Positions 26,412 through 35,103 of a stretch of 64,000 nucleotides of DNA are shown piece by piece. Both the position numbers and the translations under genes were made by a program. Source of the stretch: Bradyrhizobium sp. WSM3983 (lineage in GTDB: Bacteria > Pseudomonadota > Alphaproteobacteria > Rhizobiales > Xanthobacteraceae); NCBI RefSeq assembly GCF_000473045.1, contig NZ_AXAY01000026.1, positions 62,001 through 126,000 on the forward strand. Reading direction: 5' to 3'. Every line of letters starts with the position of its first letter. The first letter of the stretch is position 1. The notes under the pieces are model-generated. The model made no database searches. It saw only the letters and a list, made by a program, of their open reading frames with translations, and was not told where the DNA came from.

Positions 26412-26727
26412 AGGCCCCTCCGGGGTTCGTCAGCCAGTGACCGACTCCAGGGCGATCTTGAAGGCGGCGCTGACATCAGGGAAATACCCGCTCGGCAGTC
26501 TGTATGCACGCCGATGTTTGGGGCACTCCGGGCGATCCCCGAGGTCGACTTGCCGGGAACCGATAGGATTACGCCAGGTCACTGAGATAGCTCGCCTTTC
26601 CAGCGACCAAAGGCGCACACCCCTGACTTGCGCGTTAACACTGCGTCCATCTTCATTCTGCATAATTTTGCATCATTTTTGTACGACCGCGCGCACCGGC
26701 CACTCCCGGCCATTCGGGCCCCACACC
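26412..26727. other. divergent region eutB / chemoreceptor
   Basis: 316 bases without a gene. It holds the promoters of eutB and the chemoreceptor. An AT-rich stretch with a direct repeat, TGCATAATTTTGCATCAT (26650-26667), precedes the chemoreceptor start and may be a promoter or regulator site. No terminator or RNA structure was recognised. Confidence 0.35.
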
Positions 26728-28467
26728 ATGACATCAGACCGATCTGGGAATGCCGCCAATCTGGCAGGCCGTTTCACGCTTGCGACCAAGCTCTATGCGA
26801 TCTTTGCGCTATTCGCACTGCTCACCGCGGCGATCGCGATGCTGTCCGACTACAACAGCCGCCGCAGCGCCGACCTGATCAGGGCGATCGAGACGGCGAA
26901 TGCCGCCGCGCTGAACGTCGAGCGCGTCAACTCGCTGGTCTATGCCGTCGTGATGGAATCGCGCGGCGTCTACATGTCGACCGAACCGGCCGTCGTGAAG
27001 AAATACGGCGACGGCCTGCTCAAGTTCAACGAACAGATCCTGGGCGTCGTGAAGGGCTGGGAGAGCATCGTCAAGGCTGACGATTCCGAGCAGTTCGCAA
27101 CCTTCAAGAAGCGCATCGAGCAGTTCGTCGACTTCCGCAAGGAGTTGGTGCGCCGCGGCGTCGAGATCAATGCAGCCGCGGGCCGCGAATGGGGCGACAA
27201 CGACGCCAACCGCGCCGTGCGCTCGGCGCTAAACAAGGATCTCGAGGCGCTCTCCAAGGTCTATGCCGGGCGTGCCAAGCAGATCGCGCAGGAGACTGAG
27301 ACCAACCGCGTCCTATCGCTGGTGCTGACCTGCCTCGGCGGCGTGGCGCTGGCGCTGGTCGTGATCGGCATCATTATCATCGCCCGCTCGATCGCCAGGC
27401 CGCTCGCCGCGATCACCGCGACCATCAAGCAGGTCGCCGACGGCACCGAGAACGTCGTGGTGCCGCACAGCGGCCGCGCGGACGAGATCGGGGCGCTGGC
27501 CCGCGCCATCGAGGTGTTCCAGGACGCGATGGGCCGCAATCGGAACCTCGCCTCGCAGGTCTCGCAGGATTCCGCCGCACGCGAAGAGCGCGCGCGCCAC
27601 ATCGAGCAATCCGTCGAGGCGTTTCGCGAAGCCATTGGTGCGATCATGCGTGGGCTCAGCGACAACGCCGCGGTCATGCGCGAGACCGCGCAGACCATCA
27701 CCCGCGTCACCGCGGATGCCAATAGCCGCGCCGGCACGGCGGCCAACGCCACCGAGCAGGCCTCGCACAACGTCACGGCGGTTGCGGGTGCGGCCGAGGA
27801 GCTGTCGGCGTCCGTGGAAGAGATCGGCCGCCAGGTGCGGCAGAGCGCGAGCGCGGTCGAGCAGACCGGCCAGCGCACCGAAAAATCCATCGCCGAGATC
27901 GAGAGCCTTGCCGCGGCCACGCAGCGCATCGACGGCGTGTTGACCCTCATTCAGACGATCGCCGAGCAGACCAATCTGCTCGCGCTCAACGCCACCATCG
28001 AGGCCGCGCGCGCCGGCGACGCCGGCCGCGGCTTTGCCGTCGTCGCCCACGAGGTCAAGGCGCTGGCGGGACAGACCGCGAAGGCGACCGCCGACATCAG
28101 CGAGAACGTCGCCATGATCCAGTCCTCCACCCGCAATGCGGTCGACGCCGTCCGCGAGATCGGCGGCGCGGTGCGCGAGATCAGCGAGGTCACCTCCGCG
28201 ATTGCCGGCGCCGTCGGCCAGCAGGACCAAGCCACCCGCGAGATCTCCTCCAACGCGCAATCGGCCGCCCAAGGCAACGAGACCCTCGTCGCCAACATCA
28301 CCTCGCTCCGCGACGCAATCGGCGAGACTGATACCGCCGCATCCTCGGTGCTGACGGCAGCAAGCAGCCTGACCACGACGGCGGACACGCTGTCGCGCGA
28401 GGTCGAAAAATTCTTCCAGAACCTGCGCTCGGACGCGGCGGAGAGCCGCGTCGCCAAGGCGGGATGA
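26728..28467 (+). CDS. methyl-accepting chemotaxis protein
   Basis: A 579-residue receptor from ATG 26728; the longer frame from 26437 has no signal or family support. Membrane segment 1 at about 22-39, a periplasmic helical sensor to about 193, membrane segment 2 at about 194-218, HAMP to about 275, and a signalling domain whose tip is near 411-446 (AEQTNLLALNATIEAARAG, then GRGFAVVAHEVKALA), which contacts CheA/CheW. No CheB/CheR-binding pentapeptide is seen at the C-terminus (SRVAKAG). It is divergent from eutB, so sensing of an amine or a related compound is a guess only. Confidence 0.93.
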   Translation: MTSDRSGNAANLAGRFTLATKLYAIFALFALLTAAIAMLSDYNSRRSADLIRAIETANAAALNVERVNSLVYAVVMESRGVYMSTEPAVVKKYGDGLLKFNEQILGVVKGWESIVKADDSEQFATFKKRIEQFVDFRKELVRRGVEINAAAGREWGDNDANRAVRSALNKDLEALSKVYAGRAKQIAQETETNRVLSLVLTCLGGVALALVVIGIIIIARSIARPLAAITATIKQVADGTENVVVPHSGRADEIGALARAIEVFQDAMGRNRNLASQVSQDSAAREERARHIEQSVEAFREAIGAIMRGLSDNAAVMRETAQTITRVTADANSRAGTAANATEQASHNVTAVAGAAEELSASVEEIGRQVRQSASAVEQTGQRTEKSIAEIESLAAATQRIDGVLTLIQTIAEQTNLLALNATIEAARAGDAGRGFAVVAHEVKALAGQTAKATADISENVAMIQSSTRNAVDAVREIGGAVREISEVTSAIAGAVGQQDQATREISSNAQSAAQGNETLVANITSLRDAIGETDTAASSVLTAASSLTTTADTLSREVEKFFQNLRSDAAESRVAKAG

Positions 28468-28574
28468 TCGCGCACGTTCACTGCCCGCGAAGCCGGTGGT
28501 GGACTGCCTCACACAAAGATTCTCGAAAACAACCCCATGCACAGTAGACGGGTGAGCCAAATCAATGGTTTGAC

Positions 28575-28655
28575 CGCCGGCCCTGGTCACTTACGGATTT
28601 TACGAAATCCATTTGACGCGTCGGGCAAAACACTGTCATGATGTCATCATGGCGG
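28575..28655. repeat. dispersed intergenic repeat candidate
   Basis: The stretch around ATTTTACGAAATCCATTTGA, followed by CGTCGGGCAAAACA and a TGATGTCATCATGG tail, resembles a short intergenic element I associate with Bradyrhizobium genomes. It sits upstream of the phosphatase-like gene. Recognition is from memory only. Confidence 0.35.
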
Positions 28656-28721
28656 CGGTGCTTTTCCTCGAACCTCGCCTCACGTCTCCGGCAGGCAGTT
28701 CGTTGGTGAAAGCAAGACTTG

Positions 28722-29174
28722 ATGACCAAGACCGATCGCGTGCTGTTTCTCTGCACGGGCAACTACTATCGAAGCCGCTACGCCGAGGAGGTTTTCAACC
28801 ATCAAGCCCGGCTCGAAGGGCTGGGTTGGCACGCCTTCTCGCGCGCCGTCGCCGAAAAGCTCTTTCCTGAAAACGTGGGGCCCATGTCGCCCTACACGCT
28901 GAATGCCTTGCAAGCGAAAGGCATCACGCCGGAAGGCGCTACGCGCGATCCGGTGCTCTGCACCGTCGACGACTTGGCGGAGGCGGCGCTTGTGGTCGCG
29001 CTGAAGGACGCCGAACATCGCCCCATGATTGAGCGTCGCTTTGCCGACGTTGCCCATCGTGTCGAATATTGGAACGTGGACGATATCGAATTCCTCGATC
29101 CGCCAACGGCGCTGGGCAAGATCGATGAGCTGGTCGGGCAACTGATCGGGAGCCTGCAAAGCCGCTCCCGATAG
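28722..29174 (+). CDS. low-molecular-weight protein tyrosine phosphatase-like protein
   Basis: A 150-residue protein from ATG 28722. The P-loop CX5R(S) appears as CTGNYYRSR at about residues 11-19. This is the LMW-PTP/ArsC fold, but the middle of the loop (Asn-Tyr-Tyr) differs from the usual GNxCRS of both LMW-PTP and arsenate reductase. The usual general-acid Asp-Pro pair is not obvious; YWNVDDIEFLDPP near residues 115-127 is a candidate (DDIEFLDPP). It could be a phosphatase acting on small molecules or a regulatory relative. It stands alone between a chemoreceptor and a convergent dehydrogenase. Confidence 0.75.
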   Translation: MTKTDRVLFLCTGNYYRSRYAEEVFNHQARLEGLGWHAFSRAVAEKLFPENVGPMSPYTLNALQAKGITPEGATRDPVLCTVDDLAEAALVVALKDAEHRPMIERRFADVAHRVEYWNVDDIEFLDPPTALGKIDELVGQLIGSLQSRSR

Positions 29175-29189
29175 CGCCCTGCCCGGCCG

Positions 29190-30206
29190 TCACACCGTCA
29201 GCAGCGTCTTGATCGCGCGGCGCTGGTCCATCGCTTTGTAGCCTTCGGCGACTTGGTCGATCGGCAGCGTGAGATCGAACACCTTGCCCGGCTGGATCCG
29301 TCCGTTGAGCACCCGGTCCATCAGATCGGGCAGGAACCGCCGCACCGGAGCAGGACCGCCCAGCATGCGCCGCTGCCCGAAGAACAACGCCTGCCCATCG
29401 AAGGTCACGCCATGGGGAACGCCGACATAACCGATCGTGCCGCCAGGTCGCGCGCATTCAAGGGCCTGGGACATGGCTTCCTGCGTGCCGACGCATTCGA
29501 GCACCGAGTCGGCGCCGACGCCCCTGGTCAGTTCCTTGACGCGTGCGATGCCTTCTGCGCCGCGCTCGACGACGATATCGGTGGCGCCAAACTCCCGGGC
29601 CAGATCCTGGCGTGTCTTGTGGCGGCTCATGGTGATGATGCGCTCGGCGCCCATCTCTTTCGCGGCAAGCACGCCCATCAAGCCGACCGCGCCGTCGCCG
29701 ACCACCGTGACCACGGCGCCTTGCCTCACATTCGCAGCGTCCGCCGCGTACCAACCGGTGCCGAGCACGTCGGAGGTCGCAAGCAGATGCGGGATCAGAT
29801 CCCGTCCCGGCATCTCCCTGGTCGCGACCAGCGTACCGTCGGCGAGAGCAACGCGCGCGTAAGGGGCCTGCGCGCCCGACATGAATTCACGCTGCTCACA
29901 CGATGACTGGAAACCGAACTTGCAATGCGGGCAGGTGTTGTCCGAAAGGCAGAAGGAGCCGACGACGAACTGGCCGGGCTTGATGGTCCGCACCGCACTG
30001 CCGATTTCGACGACGACGCCGCAATATTCGTGGCCCATATGCGCAGGCCCCTCCTTCGGCTGCAGCCCGCGATAGGGCCAGAGGTCGGAGCCGCAAATGC
30101 AGGTGGCCGACAGCTTGATGATCGCATCGGTCGGATGGACGATTTTTGGGTCGTCGACCTGTTCGTAGCGGACATCGCCCGGGCCGTAGAGGACGGTTGC
30201 CTTCAT
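29190..30206 (-). CDS. zinc-dependent alcohol dehydrogenase family protein
   Basis: A 338-residue MDR protein. Catalytic zinc ligands lie in CICGSDLWPYRG and GHEYCGVV. The structural-zinc lobe NTCPHCKFGFQSSC keeps three Cys where many relatives have four. The NAD(P)-binding motif is VVGDGAVGLMGVLAAKEMGA. ATG 30206 is preferred (AAAGGAG 8-13 bases upstream); ATG 30212 overlaps the cupin stop. It is the third gene of an MFS-cupin-dehydrogenase series read toward the left. The substrate is unknown; such enzymes commonly handle glutathione-independent aldehydes or secondary alcohols. Confidence 0.87.
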   Translation of the reverse strand: MKATVLYGPGDVRYEQVDDPKIVHPTDAIIKLSATCICGSDLWPYRGLQPKEGPAHMGHEYCGVVVEIGSAVRTIKPGQFVVGSFCLSDNTCPHCKFGFQSSCEQREFMSGAQAPYARVALADGTLVATREMPGRDLIPHLLATSDVLGTGWYAADAANVRQGAVVTVVGDGAVGLMGVLAAKEMGAERIITMSRHKTRQDLAREFGATDIVVERGAEGIARVKELTRGVGADSVLECVGTQEAMSQALECARPGGTIGYVGVPHGVTFDGQALFFGQRRMLGGPAPVRRFLPDLMDRVLNGRIQPGKVFDLTLPIDQVAEGYKAMDQRRAIKTLLTV

Positions 30207-30208
30207 GG

Positions 30209-30622
30209 TCATGCTCCTTTGGCGGCGGGATCGCCGTACTGCTCGTCCGTCACCCGTTCCATCCAGGTGACCGGGCTGCCGTCGAGCGTTTCCTGAATCG
30301 CGATATGGCTCATGGCTGTTGCCACAGACGCGCCGTGCCAGTGCTTCTCGCCGGGTTCGAACGAGACCACATCGCCTGGACGGATCTCCTCGATCGGGCC
30401 GCCCCAACGCTGCACGCGGCCGAGGCCTGAGGTTACGATGAGCGTCTGGCCAAACGGATGCGTGTGCCACGCCGTCCGCGCGCCAGGCTCGAAGGTGACG
30501 TGATTGCCAGCGACGCGAGATGGATCGACGGCCGGAAACAGGGGATCGATACGGACCGTGCCGGTGAAGTACTCAGTTGGCGCCCGGGCCGAGGGCTGGG
30601 AGCCTGCTTGCCGAATTTGCAT
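30209..30622 (-). CDS. cupin domain protein
   Basis: A 137-residue single-cupin protein from ATG 30622, preceded by AAGGAGG. The metal motif 1 is WHTHPFGQTLIVTSGLG and motif 2 is PGDVVSFEPGEKHWHG, giving three His and one Glu. The family includes carboxymuconolactone-type and hydroxynitrile-lyase-like cupins. The stop falls at the start of the dehydrogenase gene, so the two are coupled. The longer open frame to 30889 reads through the intergenic region and is not used. Confidence 0.85.
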   Translation of the reverse strand: MQIRQAGSQPSARAPTEYFTGTVRIDPLFPAVDPSRVAGNHVTFEPGARTAWHTHPFGQTLIVTSGLGRVQRWGGPIEEIRPGDVVSFEPGEKHWHGASVATAMSHIAIQETLDGSPVTWMERVTDEQYGDPAAKGA

Positions 30623-30699
30623 GTTATGCCTCCTTGAGTTGGTCGTTATTGCCGGTGCTTCAAATCTTGCGAACGATGCCGCGTTACGGGACCTGCGCG

Positions 30700-31929
30700 T
30701 TACGAGGCCAGGCTTGCCGGCACACAGGCCGCGCATTGCGGACGCGCTCTTACCCTGCGACGAAAGGCTCCGATCAAGATGACCGAGGATGAGAGCGCGA
30801 GGATGACCGCGCTGAACAGAAAGGTGGCCCGATAGCCGCCGCCGTCGAACAGCACGCCGCCGCCCGCCGCTCCGATCGTGATGGCGCACTGAACCACCGC
30901 GACCATCAGGCCGCCGCCTGCTTCCGCGTCGTCAGGCAATGCCCTGCTCAGCCACGTCCACCAGCCCACGGGCGCCGCCGTGCCGACGAAGCCCCACAGA
31001 AACATCAGCGCCGCCGTCGCGCCGAGAGAGGAACCGTACGCCGTCAACGCGACCGCCATGACGGCCATTGCGAACGGCATCAAGACGAGAGAAGCATAAA
31101 GGCGCTGGCGGATGACGAGCCCGATCAGCGACGTGCCGACAAGACCAGCAACGCCCATGACCAGCAGCAGGACCGAAACGGTCGTGGCTTCGACACGCGT
31201 CACCATTTCGAAGAAAGGCCGCAAATACGTGAAGAGCGAGAACTGTCCGAGGAAGAACAGCGCAGCTGCAATCATGCCGTAGGGGACTTCGGGGCGGCGC
31301 AGGACCTTGAACGCCGCCGCCGGACTTGCGCGTTCCTGGCTCGGCATCCCCGGCAGCGTGAAAAACTGCCAGAGCAGGGTCAGCACGGCAACTGGCACCA
31401 CGGAGAAGAACGCGCCACGCCAGCCGATGTATTGGCCGAGGAAGCTGCCGAGAGGCGCGGCAACCGTCGTCGCGAGGGCATTGCCGCCATTCAGAATCGC
31501 AAGTGCACGCGGCACGTCCTTGCCTGGCACGATGCGGATCATCGTCGCGGCCGACATCGACCAGAAGCCGCCGACAGCGATGCCGACCAGCGCACGTCCG
31601 ACCATGAAGACCGGGTAACCGGGCGCGAAAGCAACGAAGACACCGGAGACAATCGTGATGCCGCTCAGCCACAGCAAGACGGACCGACGATCGACACCGC
31701 GCGTCGCGGCCGAGATGAAGAGACTGGTGAGGATGGCGAAGAGGCCGGATATGGAAATGGCCTGTCCTGCCTGCCCTTCGGTCAGATCCAGACTATCCGC
31801 GATTGGCGTGAGCAGACTCACGGGCATCCATTCGGACGCGACCAGCGTCGAGGCACAAAGCGACAGCGCGAAAACCGCGCTCCATGGAGCCGCGGGCTGC
31901 GCTGCCGTCTGATTTGTCGTCACGTCCAT
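30700..31929 (-). CDS. MFS transporter (DHA1 type)
   Basis: A 409-residue protein with twelve predicted membrane segments. ATG 31929 (MDVTTNQTAAQPAAPW) gives a short cytoplasmic N-terminus before the first helix. Motif A-like RGVDRRSVLLW follows helix 2, and GRALVGIAVGGFWSMSAATM is helix 4, as in AraJ/YdhP-type exporters of sugars, drugs or arylated compounds. It is divergent from a LysR gene with 130 bases between, the classic regulator-exporter arrangement. Confidence 0.88.
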   Translation of the reverse strand: MDVTTNQTAAQPAAPWSAVFALSLCASTLVASEWMPVSLLTPIADSLDLTEGQAGQAISISGLFAILTSLFISAATRGVDRRSVLLWLSGITIVSGVFVAFAPGYPVFMVGRALVGIAVGGFWSMSAATMIRIVPGKDVPRALAILNGGNALATTVAAPLGSFLGQYIGWRGAFFSVVPVAVLTLLWQFFTLPGMPSQERASPAAAFKVLRRPEVPYGMIAAALFFLGQFSLFTYLRPFFEMVTRVEATTVSVLLLVMGVAGLVGTSLIGLVIRQRLYASLVLMPFAMAVMAVALTAYGSSLGATAALMFLWGFVGTAAPVGWWTWLSRALPDDAEAGGGLMVAVVQCAITIGAAGGGVLFDGGGYRATFLFSAVILALSSSVILIGAFRRRVRARPQCAACVPASLAS

Positions 31930-32000
31930 CGGGAATCCATATGTCGAGATGCGCCCAAGGCGGCGCTGTTCACGGCAACACATAGAGCCCCGGCCGGCGT

Positions 32001-32035
32001 TCGATTAGCCGATATAATTTGCTTGCATTAATCGA
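32001..32035. promoter_or_regulatory. inverted repeat in the LysR/MFS promoter region
   Basis: TCGATTA (32001-32007) and TAATCGA (32029-32035) are exact inverted arms 21 bases apart in the divergent promoter. This could be the LysR regulator's binding region. Confidence 0.45.
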
Positions 32036-32059
32036 TGCGCGCCATGAATAGTGACGGCC

Positions 32060-32968
32060 ATGGCAAGCCAGGATTTCAACGATCTGCTGGCTTTCGTGGC
32101 GGTTGCCCGCGAGCGCAGCTTCACGAAGGCCGCCGCGAAGCTGGGCGTCGTGCAGTCGACGCTCAGTCATACGATCAAGCGCTTGGAATCGCAGATGGGC
32201 CTGCGGCTTCTCACACGCACGACCCGAAGCGTCGGCCTGACCGAGGCCGGCGAGCGGCTCCAGCAATCGGTTGCGCCGCGCATCGAGGAGATCGAGCGCG
32301 ATATCGCCGCATTGATGTCCCTGCGCGACAAGCCTTCGGGCACCATCCGGATCACGCTCTCGGACCATGCGCTCGAAAAAGCCGTCTGGCCGAAGCTGGC
32401 GCCGGTCCTGACGGAATATCCTGACATCAAGGTCGAGTTCAGCCTCGACACGGCCTTCCGCAACATCGTCGAAGACGGCTTCGATGCAGGCGTCCGCCTC
32501 GGCGAGAGCGTCGAGAAAGACATGGTCGCGGTGCGCATCGGTCCGGACTGGCGGCTCGTCGCCGTCGCCTCGCCCGCCTATCTAAAAGAGCATCCGAAGC
32601 CAAAGCATCCGCAGGACCTCCTGACGCATGTCTGCATCAAGCGGCGCGCGGCGGCCGGCGGTCATTATGTATGGGAGTTCGCCAAAAATGGTCCCGACCT
32701 CCGGGTGCGGGTCGAGGGGCAACTGACCTTCAACGACTCCCGCGCGATGATCGAAGCCGCTGTCAAAGGCTTCGGCATCGCCTATCTTCCCGAAGACATG
32801 GTGAGGCGGCACGTGCGGTCCGGCGAGCTCGTCGTCGTGCTCGACGACTGGTCGCCGAAATTCGACGGCTATTACATCTACTATCCGACCTCACGGCAGA
32901 ACTCGGCTGCATTCAAGGTGATCGTCGACGCGCTCCGCCATCACGAAGCGCGAAGAAAGCGGGGCTAG
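32060..32968 (+). CDS. LysR family transcriptional regulator
   Basis: A 302-residue protein from ATG 32060 (a GTG at 32051 is in frame). The N-terminal winged helix is typical: FNDLLAFVAVARERSFTKAAAKLGVVQSTLSHTIKRLE. The effector domain follows from about residue 90. It is divergent from the MFS transporter and is the likely regulator of the MFS-cupin-dehydrogenase genes. The inducer is unknown. Confidence 0.92.
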   Translation: MASQDFNDLLAFVAVARERSFTKAAAKLGVVQSTLSHTIKRLESQMGLRLLTRTTRSVGLTEAGERLQQSVAPRIEEIERDIAALMSLRDKPSGTIRITLSDHALEKAVWPKLAPVLTEYPDIKVEFSLDTAFRNIVEDGFDAGVRLGESVEKDMVAVRIGPDWRLVAVASPAYLKEHPKPKHPQDLLTHVCIKRRAAAGGHYVWEFAKNGPDLRVRVEGQLTFNDSRAMIEAAVKGFGIAYLPEDMVRRHVRSGELVVVLDDWSPKFDGYYIYYPTSRQNSAAFKVIVDALRHHEARRKRG

Positions 32969-33208
32969 CACCCGACCGTGTGATTGAGAAATACTCGAAC
33001 GCGGCCTGTGAATTCGCGAGCGATAGCGCGAATATCTGCGCTGATGCGTGCTTCGACAACGAAAAGCCCCGGCACGCGGGCCGAGGCTTGCGATCCAGCC
33101 CGCGTACATCCGGCGAACCAATCGTCGAGTGGAAGACTAGCAACGGATTTTGAACGGATGATGACGGGGTTGGGCGCGGACAAAATGTCGCGAAGGAGCG
33201 GAACCGGA

Positions 33209-33727
33209 TCACCCGTCCCGGTCGCGAAGATAGATCTCCACCCGTTCGAGCAGGTGATCGATCGAATCATTGGCGGTATCGAGCACCAGATGGTCGCGGT
33301 CCCACGGCTCATAATGCCGCCCGACGATGTCCTGCCAGGCCGGCAGTTTGAGGCCGGCGATGTCGGACGTACGCGCTTCTGCGCGCTGCCGGTGCAGAGC
33401 CACGTCGCTGCAGATCACTTCGATCTCGGCGATGCGGGCCGATGATTGCATGGCCGTTTGCCACCAGCCATCGCGGCTTGCCAGCACCGGATTGACGCAG
33501 TCCGCGACAACCGCGCGGCCGAGCCGCAGATTTTCAGACGCCAGCGCATTGGCGATGACGTAGCCCATCGGGCCGACGTCGTGGCCCGCCGCGCGCAAGC
33601 TCTGCTCGATCGCGTCGACGCGGATATAGGTCGCCGCAAGCCGTTTCGTCAGTTCGCGTGAGAGCGTGGTCTTTCCGGTGCCGGGAAGGCCGCCGAAGAC
33701 GGTGAGGACGGGTTGCAGGCTTGTCAT
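33209..33727 (-). CDS. AAA-family ATPase / small P-loop kinase
   Basis: A 172-residue P-loop protein. Walker A GGLPGTGKTTLSREL lies at residues 12-26, followed by YIRVDAIEQSLR and a later VVADCVNPV, as in gluconate/APS-kinase-like and zeta-toxin-like small kinases. The segment RQRAEARTSDIAGLKLPAWQDI resembles the lid and substrate region. Substrate unknown. The first roughly 30 codons and about 17 bases of leader are nearly repeated in the relic at 37253, showing that this gene family has been duplicated locally. Confidence 0.75.
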   Translation of the reverse strand: MTSLQPVLTVFGGLPGTGKTTLSRELTKRLAATYIRVDAIEQSLRAAGHDVGPMGYVIANALASENLRLGRAVVADCVNPVLASRDGWWQTAMQSSARIAEIEVICSDVALHRQRAEARTSDIAGLKLPAWQDIVGRHYEPWDRDHLVLDTANDSIDHLLERVEIYLRDRDG

Positions 33728-33785
33728 GGTGCATCATCCATCGACACGCCTGGGCCCGCAATGGCTCGGTCGCAGAGCGACGACC

Positions 33786-33869
33786 TCAGAGAATCATGGA
33801 GGCGATGACTATCAGGCCGATGGCGGCCAGCCCCCAGGCCAACGAATGCAAAGCCCACGGCCGCATCAT
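33786..33869 (-). CDS. small membrane peptide, 27 aa (candidate)
   Basis: A minus-strand frame from ATG 33869 (a second ATG follows at once) to TGA at 33786. It encodes MMRPWALHSLAWGLAAIGLI and a further VIASMIL, a basic start then one clear membrane helix. There is no strong ribosome-binding site. Support is only composition and the tidy topology, so treat as tentative. Confidence 0.35.
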   Translation of the reverse strand: MMRPWALHSLAWGLAAIGLIVIASMIL

Positions 33870-33937
33870 TGCACCCCGTTTCGCATGTCCTGCCCATGGC
33901 AGGGAACACCCGAGGACGGTGCGCTATTTGAGATAGA

Positions 33938-34027
33938 TCAATAGCTGAACAAGAGTGCGGACACGGCGGCGACGGTGAAAACACCGGCCGTAATGGCAAC
34001 CACACGTACCATCAGCTCGCTGCCCAT
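33938..34027 (-). CDS. small membrane peptide, 29 aa (candidate)
   Basis: A minus-strand frame from ATG 34027 encoding MGSELMVRVVAITAGVFTV then AAVSALLFSY and a stop. Residues 7-28 form one hydrophobic helix. The frame is open further 5' but this is the plausible start. A neighbour of the similar peptide at 33786. Tentative. Confidence 0.4.
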   Translation of the reverse strand: MGSELMVRVVAITAGVFTVAAVSALLFSY

Positions 34028-34152
34028 GCCCAAAGTTAACCCATGACAGGGCCGCAAGCCTGTGCAGTTTGTGCCAAAACGGCGATTGGGAGATTTTACG
34101 GGGGATGGCGGGTTGCCGTCCGCCGCAGGGCCAGGCAGGTAAGCTCGTCGGC

Positions 34153-34416
34153 CTATTTCGGCAGGCATTCCACATTGTAGGCGATGATGAGCTGGCTGGG
34201 ATCGGCCTTTCCCAGGCTCTTCAGATCTTCCAGGCCGCTCTTCAGCTTGGCACCCGCCTGGCTCAAGCTCGCCTCAAGCGTCGACTTGGCCGCCTTGCAC
34301 CGTTCTTCGTTCGAGAATTCCTGAAACACGACGGTCGGCAGAAGCCGCCATTCCGCCCTGTCGTTGGTTGCGGCTGGGCTGACCGAATAGGAAAACACAT
34401 ACATCAGGACCCACAT
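34153..34416 (-). CDS. hypothetical protein, 87 aa, possibly secreted
   Basis: ATG 34416 gives MWVLMYVFSYSVSPAATNDR, a short hydrophobic leader that could be a signal peptide, then a small domain with EWRLLPTVVFQEFSNEERC and a C-terminal YNVECLPK. Two Cys may pair. No family is recognised. A perfect FixK/FNR-type box lies 68-82 bases upstream of the ATG, so it may be induced at low oxygen. Confidence 0.6.
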   Translation of the reverse strand: MWVLMYVFSYSVSPAATNDRAEWRLLPTVVFQEFSNEERCKAAKSTLEASLSQAGAKLKSGLEDLKSLGKADPSQLIIAYNVECLPK

Positions 34417-34484
34417 GACGGGGCTCCAGTGCGATGCGAACGGGACTGCGCGGTCGCATCGCGCCATGTGGTGGCACGTTCTCG

Positions 34485-34498
34485 TTGATCCAGATCAA
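34485..34498. promoter_or_regulatory. FixK/FNR-type box
   Basis: TTGATCCAGATCAA matches the rhizobial FixK2 consensus TTGA-N6-TCAA, with the favoured inner GATC-like halves and CG/CG extending the symmetry. It is placed to act on the 87-aa gene on the minus strand; the next gene on the plus strand is 600 bases away. Confidence 0.7.
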
Positions 34499-34564
34499 CG
34501 AACGACAGCGAACGGCGCGGCCTTTTCCACCATCATCCGTGAGCCGAACCGGCCCGACGAACCA

Positions 34565-34882
34565 TCACCCGTGCTCAAACGGCCCAACTTCGCGGATGAC
34601 CTTGCAGATCTGCAAAAATCCGCTGGCGTAGAATTCGGCATGGCCTCGCTTCATGGCTTCGACATGATCGGGCTGAGTGCGCCATATTTCGAGCGCTTCC
34701 TCTGAAGCGAAGCGAAAGACGGTGACCTCCTCGCCGTCATCCGCCTTGAACGACTTCGCCGACAGAAATCCCGGAAGGGCGCTGACTATTCCATACATGC
34801 GCTCGCCCAGGCGATCGTACTCTTCAGCCGAAGCACCATCCCGCAGCTTGAGATCTCCAATGACGATCACCTCACCGAGCAT
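34565..34882 (-). CDS. antibiotic biosynthesis monooxygenase (ABM) domain protein
   Basis: A 105-residue ferredoxin-like fold protein: a strand pattern from MLGEVIVIGDLKLRDGASAE, then ALPGFLSAKSFKADDGEEVTVFRFASEEALEIWRTQPDH. The central pattern of FES and EEALEIWR and the H in PDHVEAMKRG match small ABM proteins that act as dimers on small aromatic or haem-like substrates. No partner enzyme is adjacent. Confidence 0.75.
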   Translation of the reverse strand: MLGEVIVIGDLKLRDGASAEEYDRLGERMYGIVSALPGFLSAKSFKADDGEEVTVFRFASEEALEIWRTQPDHVEAMKRGHAEFYASGFLQICKVIREVGPFEHG

Positions 34883-35103
34883 ATCCGTCCTCCGCAGTTC
34901 AATTCAGCCCGAGAGGGTATTCGGGCCGCGCCGGGGAATATTACGCCTCGGGATCAAAAATTCTCGCGACCGACTGTAATCTTCGTGATCGAAGCCCGGC
35001 CGCGCCGCACACAACCGTGAACCGAAGACCCACCGAACGCGCGTAACGAGTCGAGGAGAACAACCGTACAGCCGGCAACGCATCATCATCGAGAGCTGGT
35101 AGA

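Noticed and set aside
26437..28467. Longer start for the chemoreceptor at 26437
   Set aside because: The added 97 residues have no family match and would put a long odd segment before the first membrane helix; ATG 26728 gives a normal receptor.
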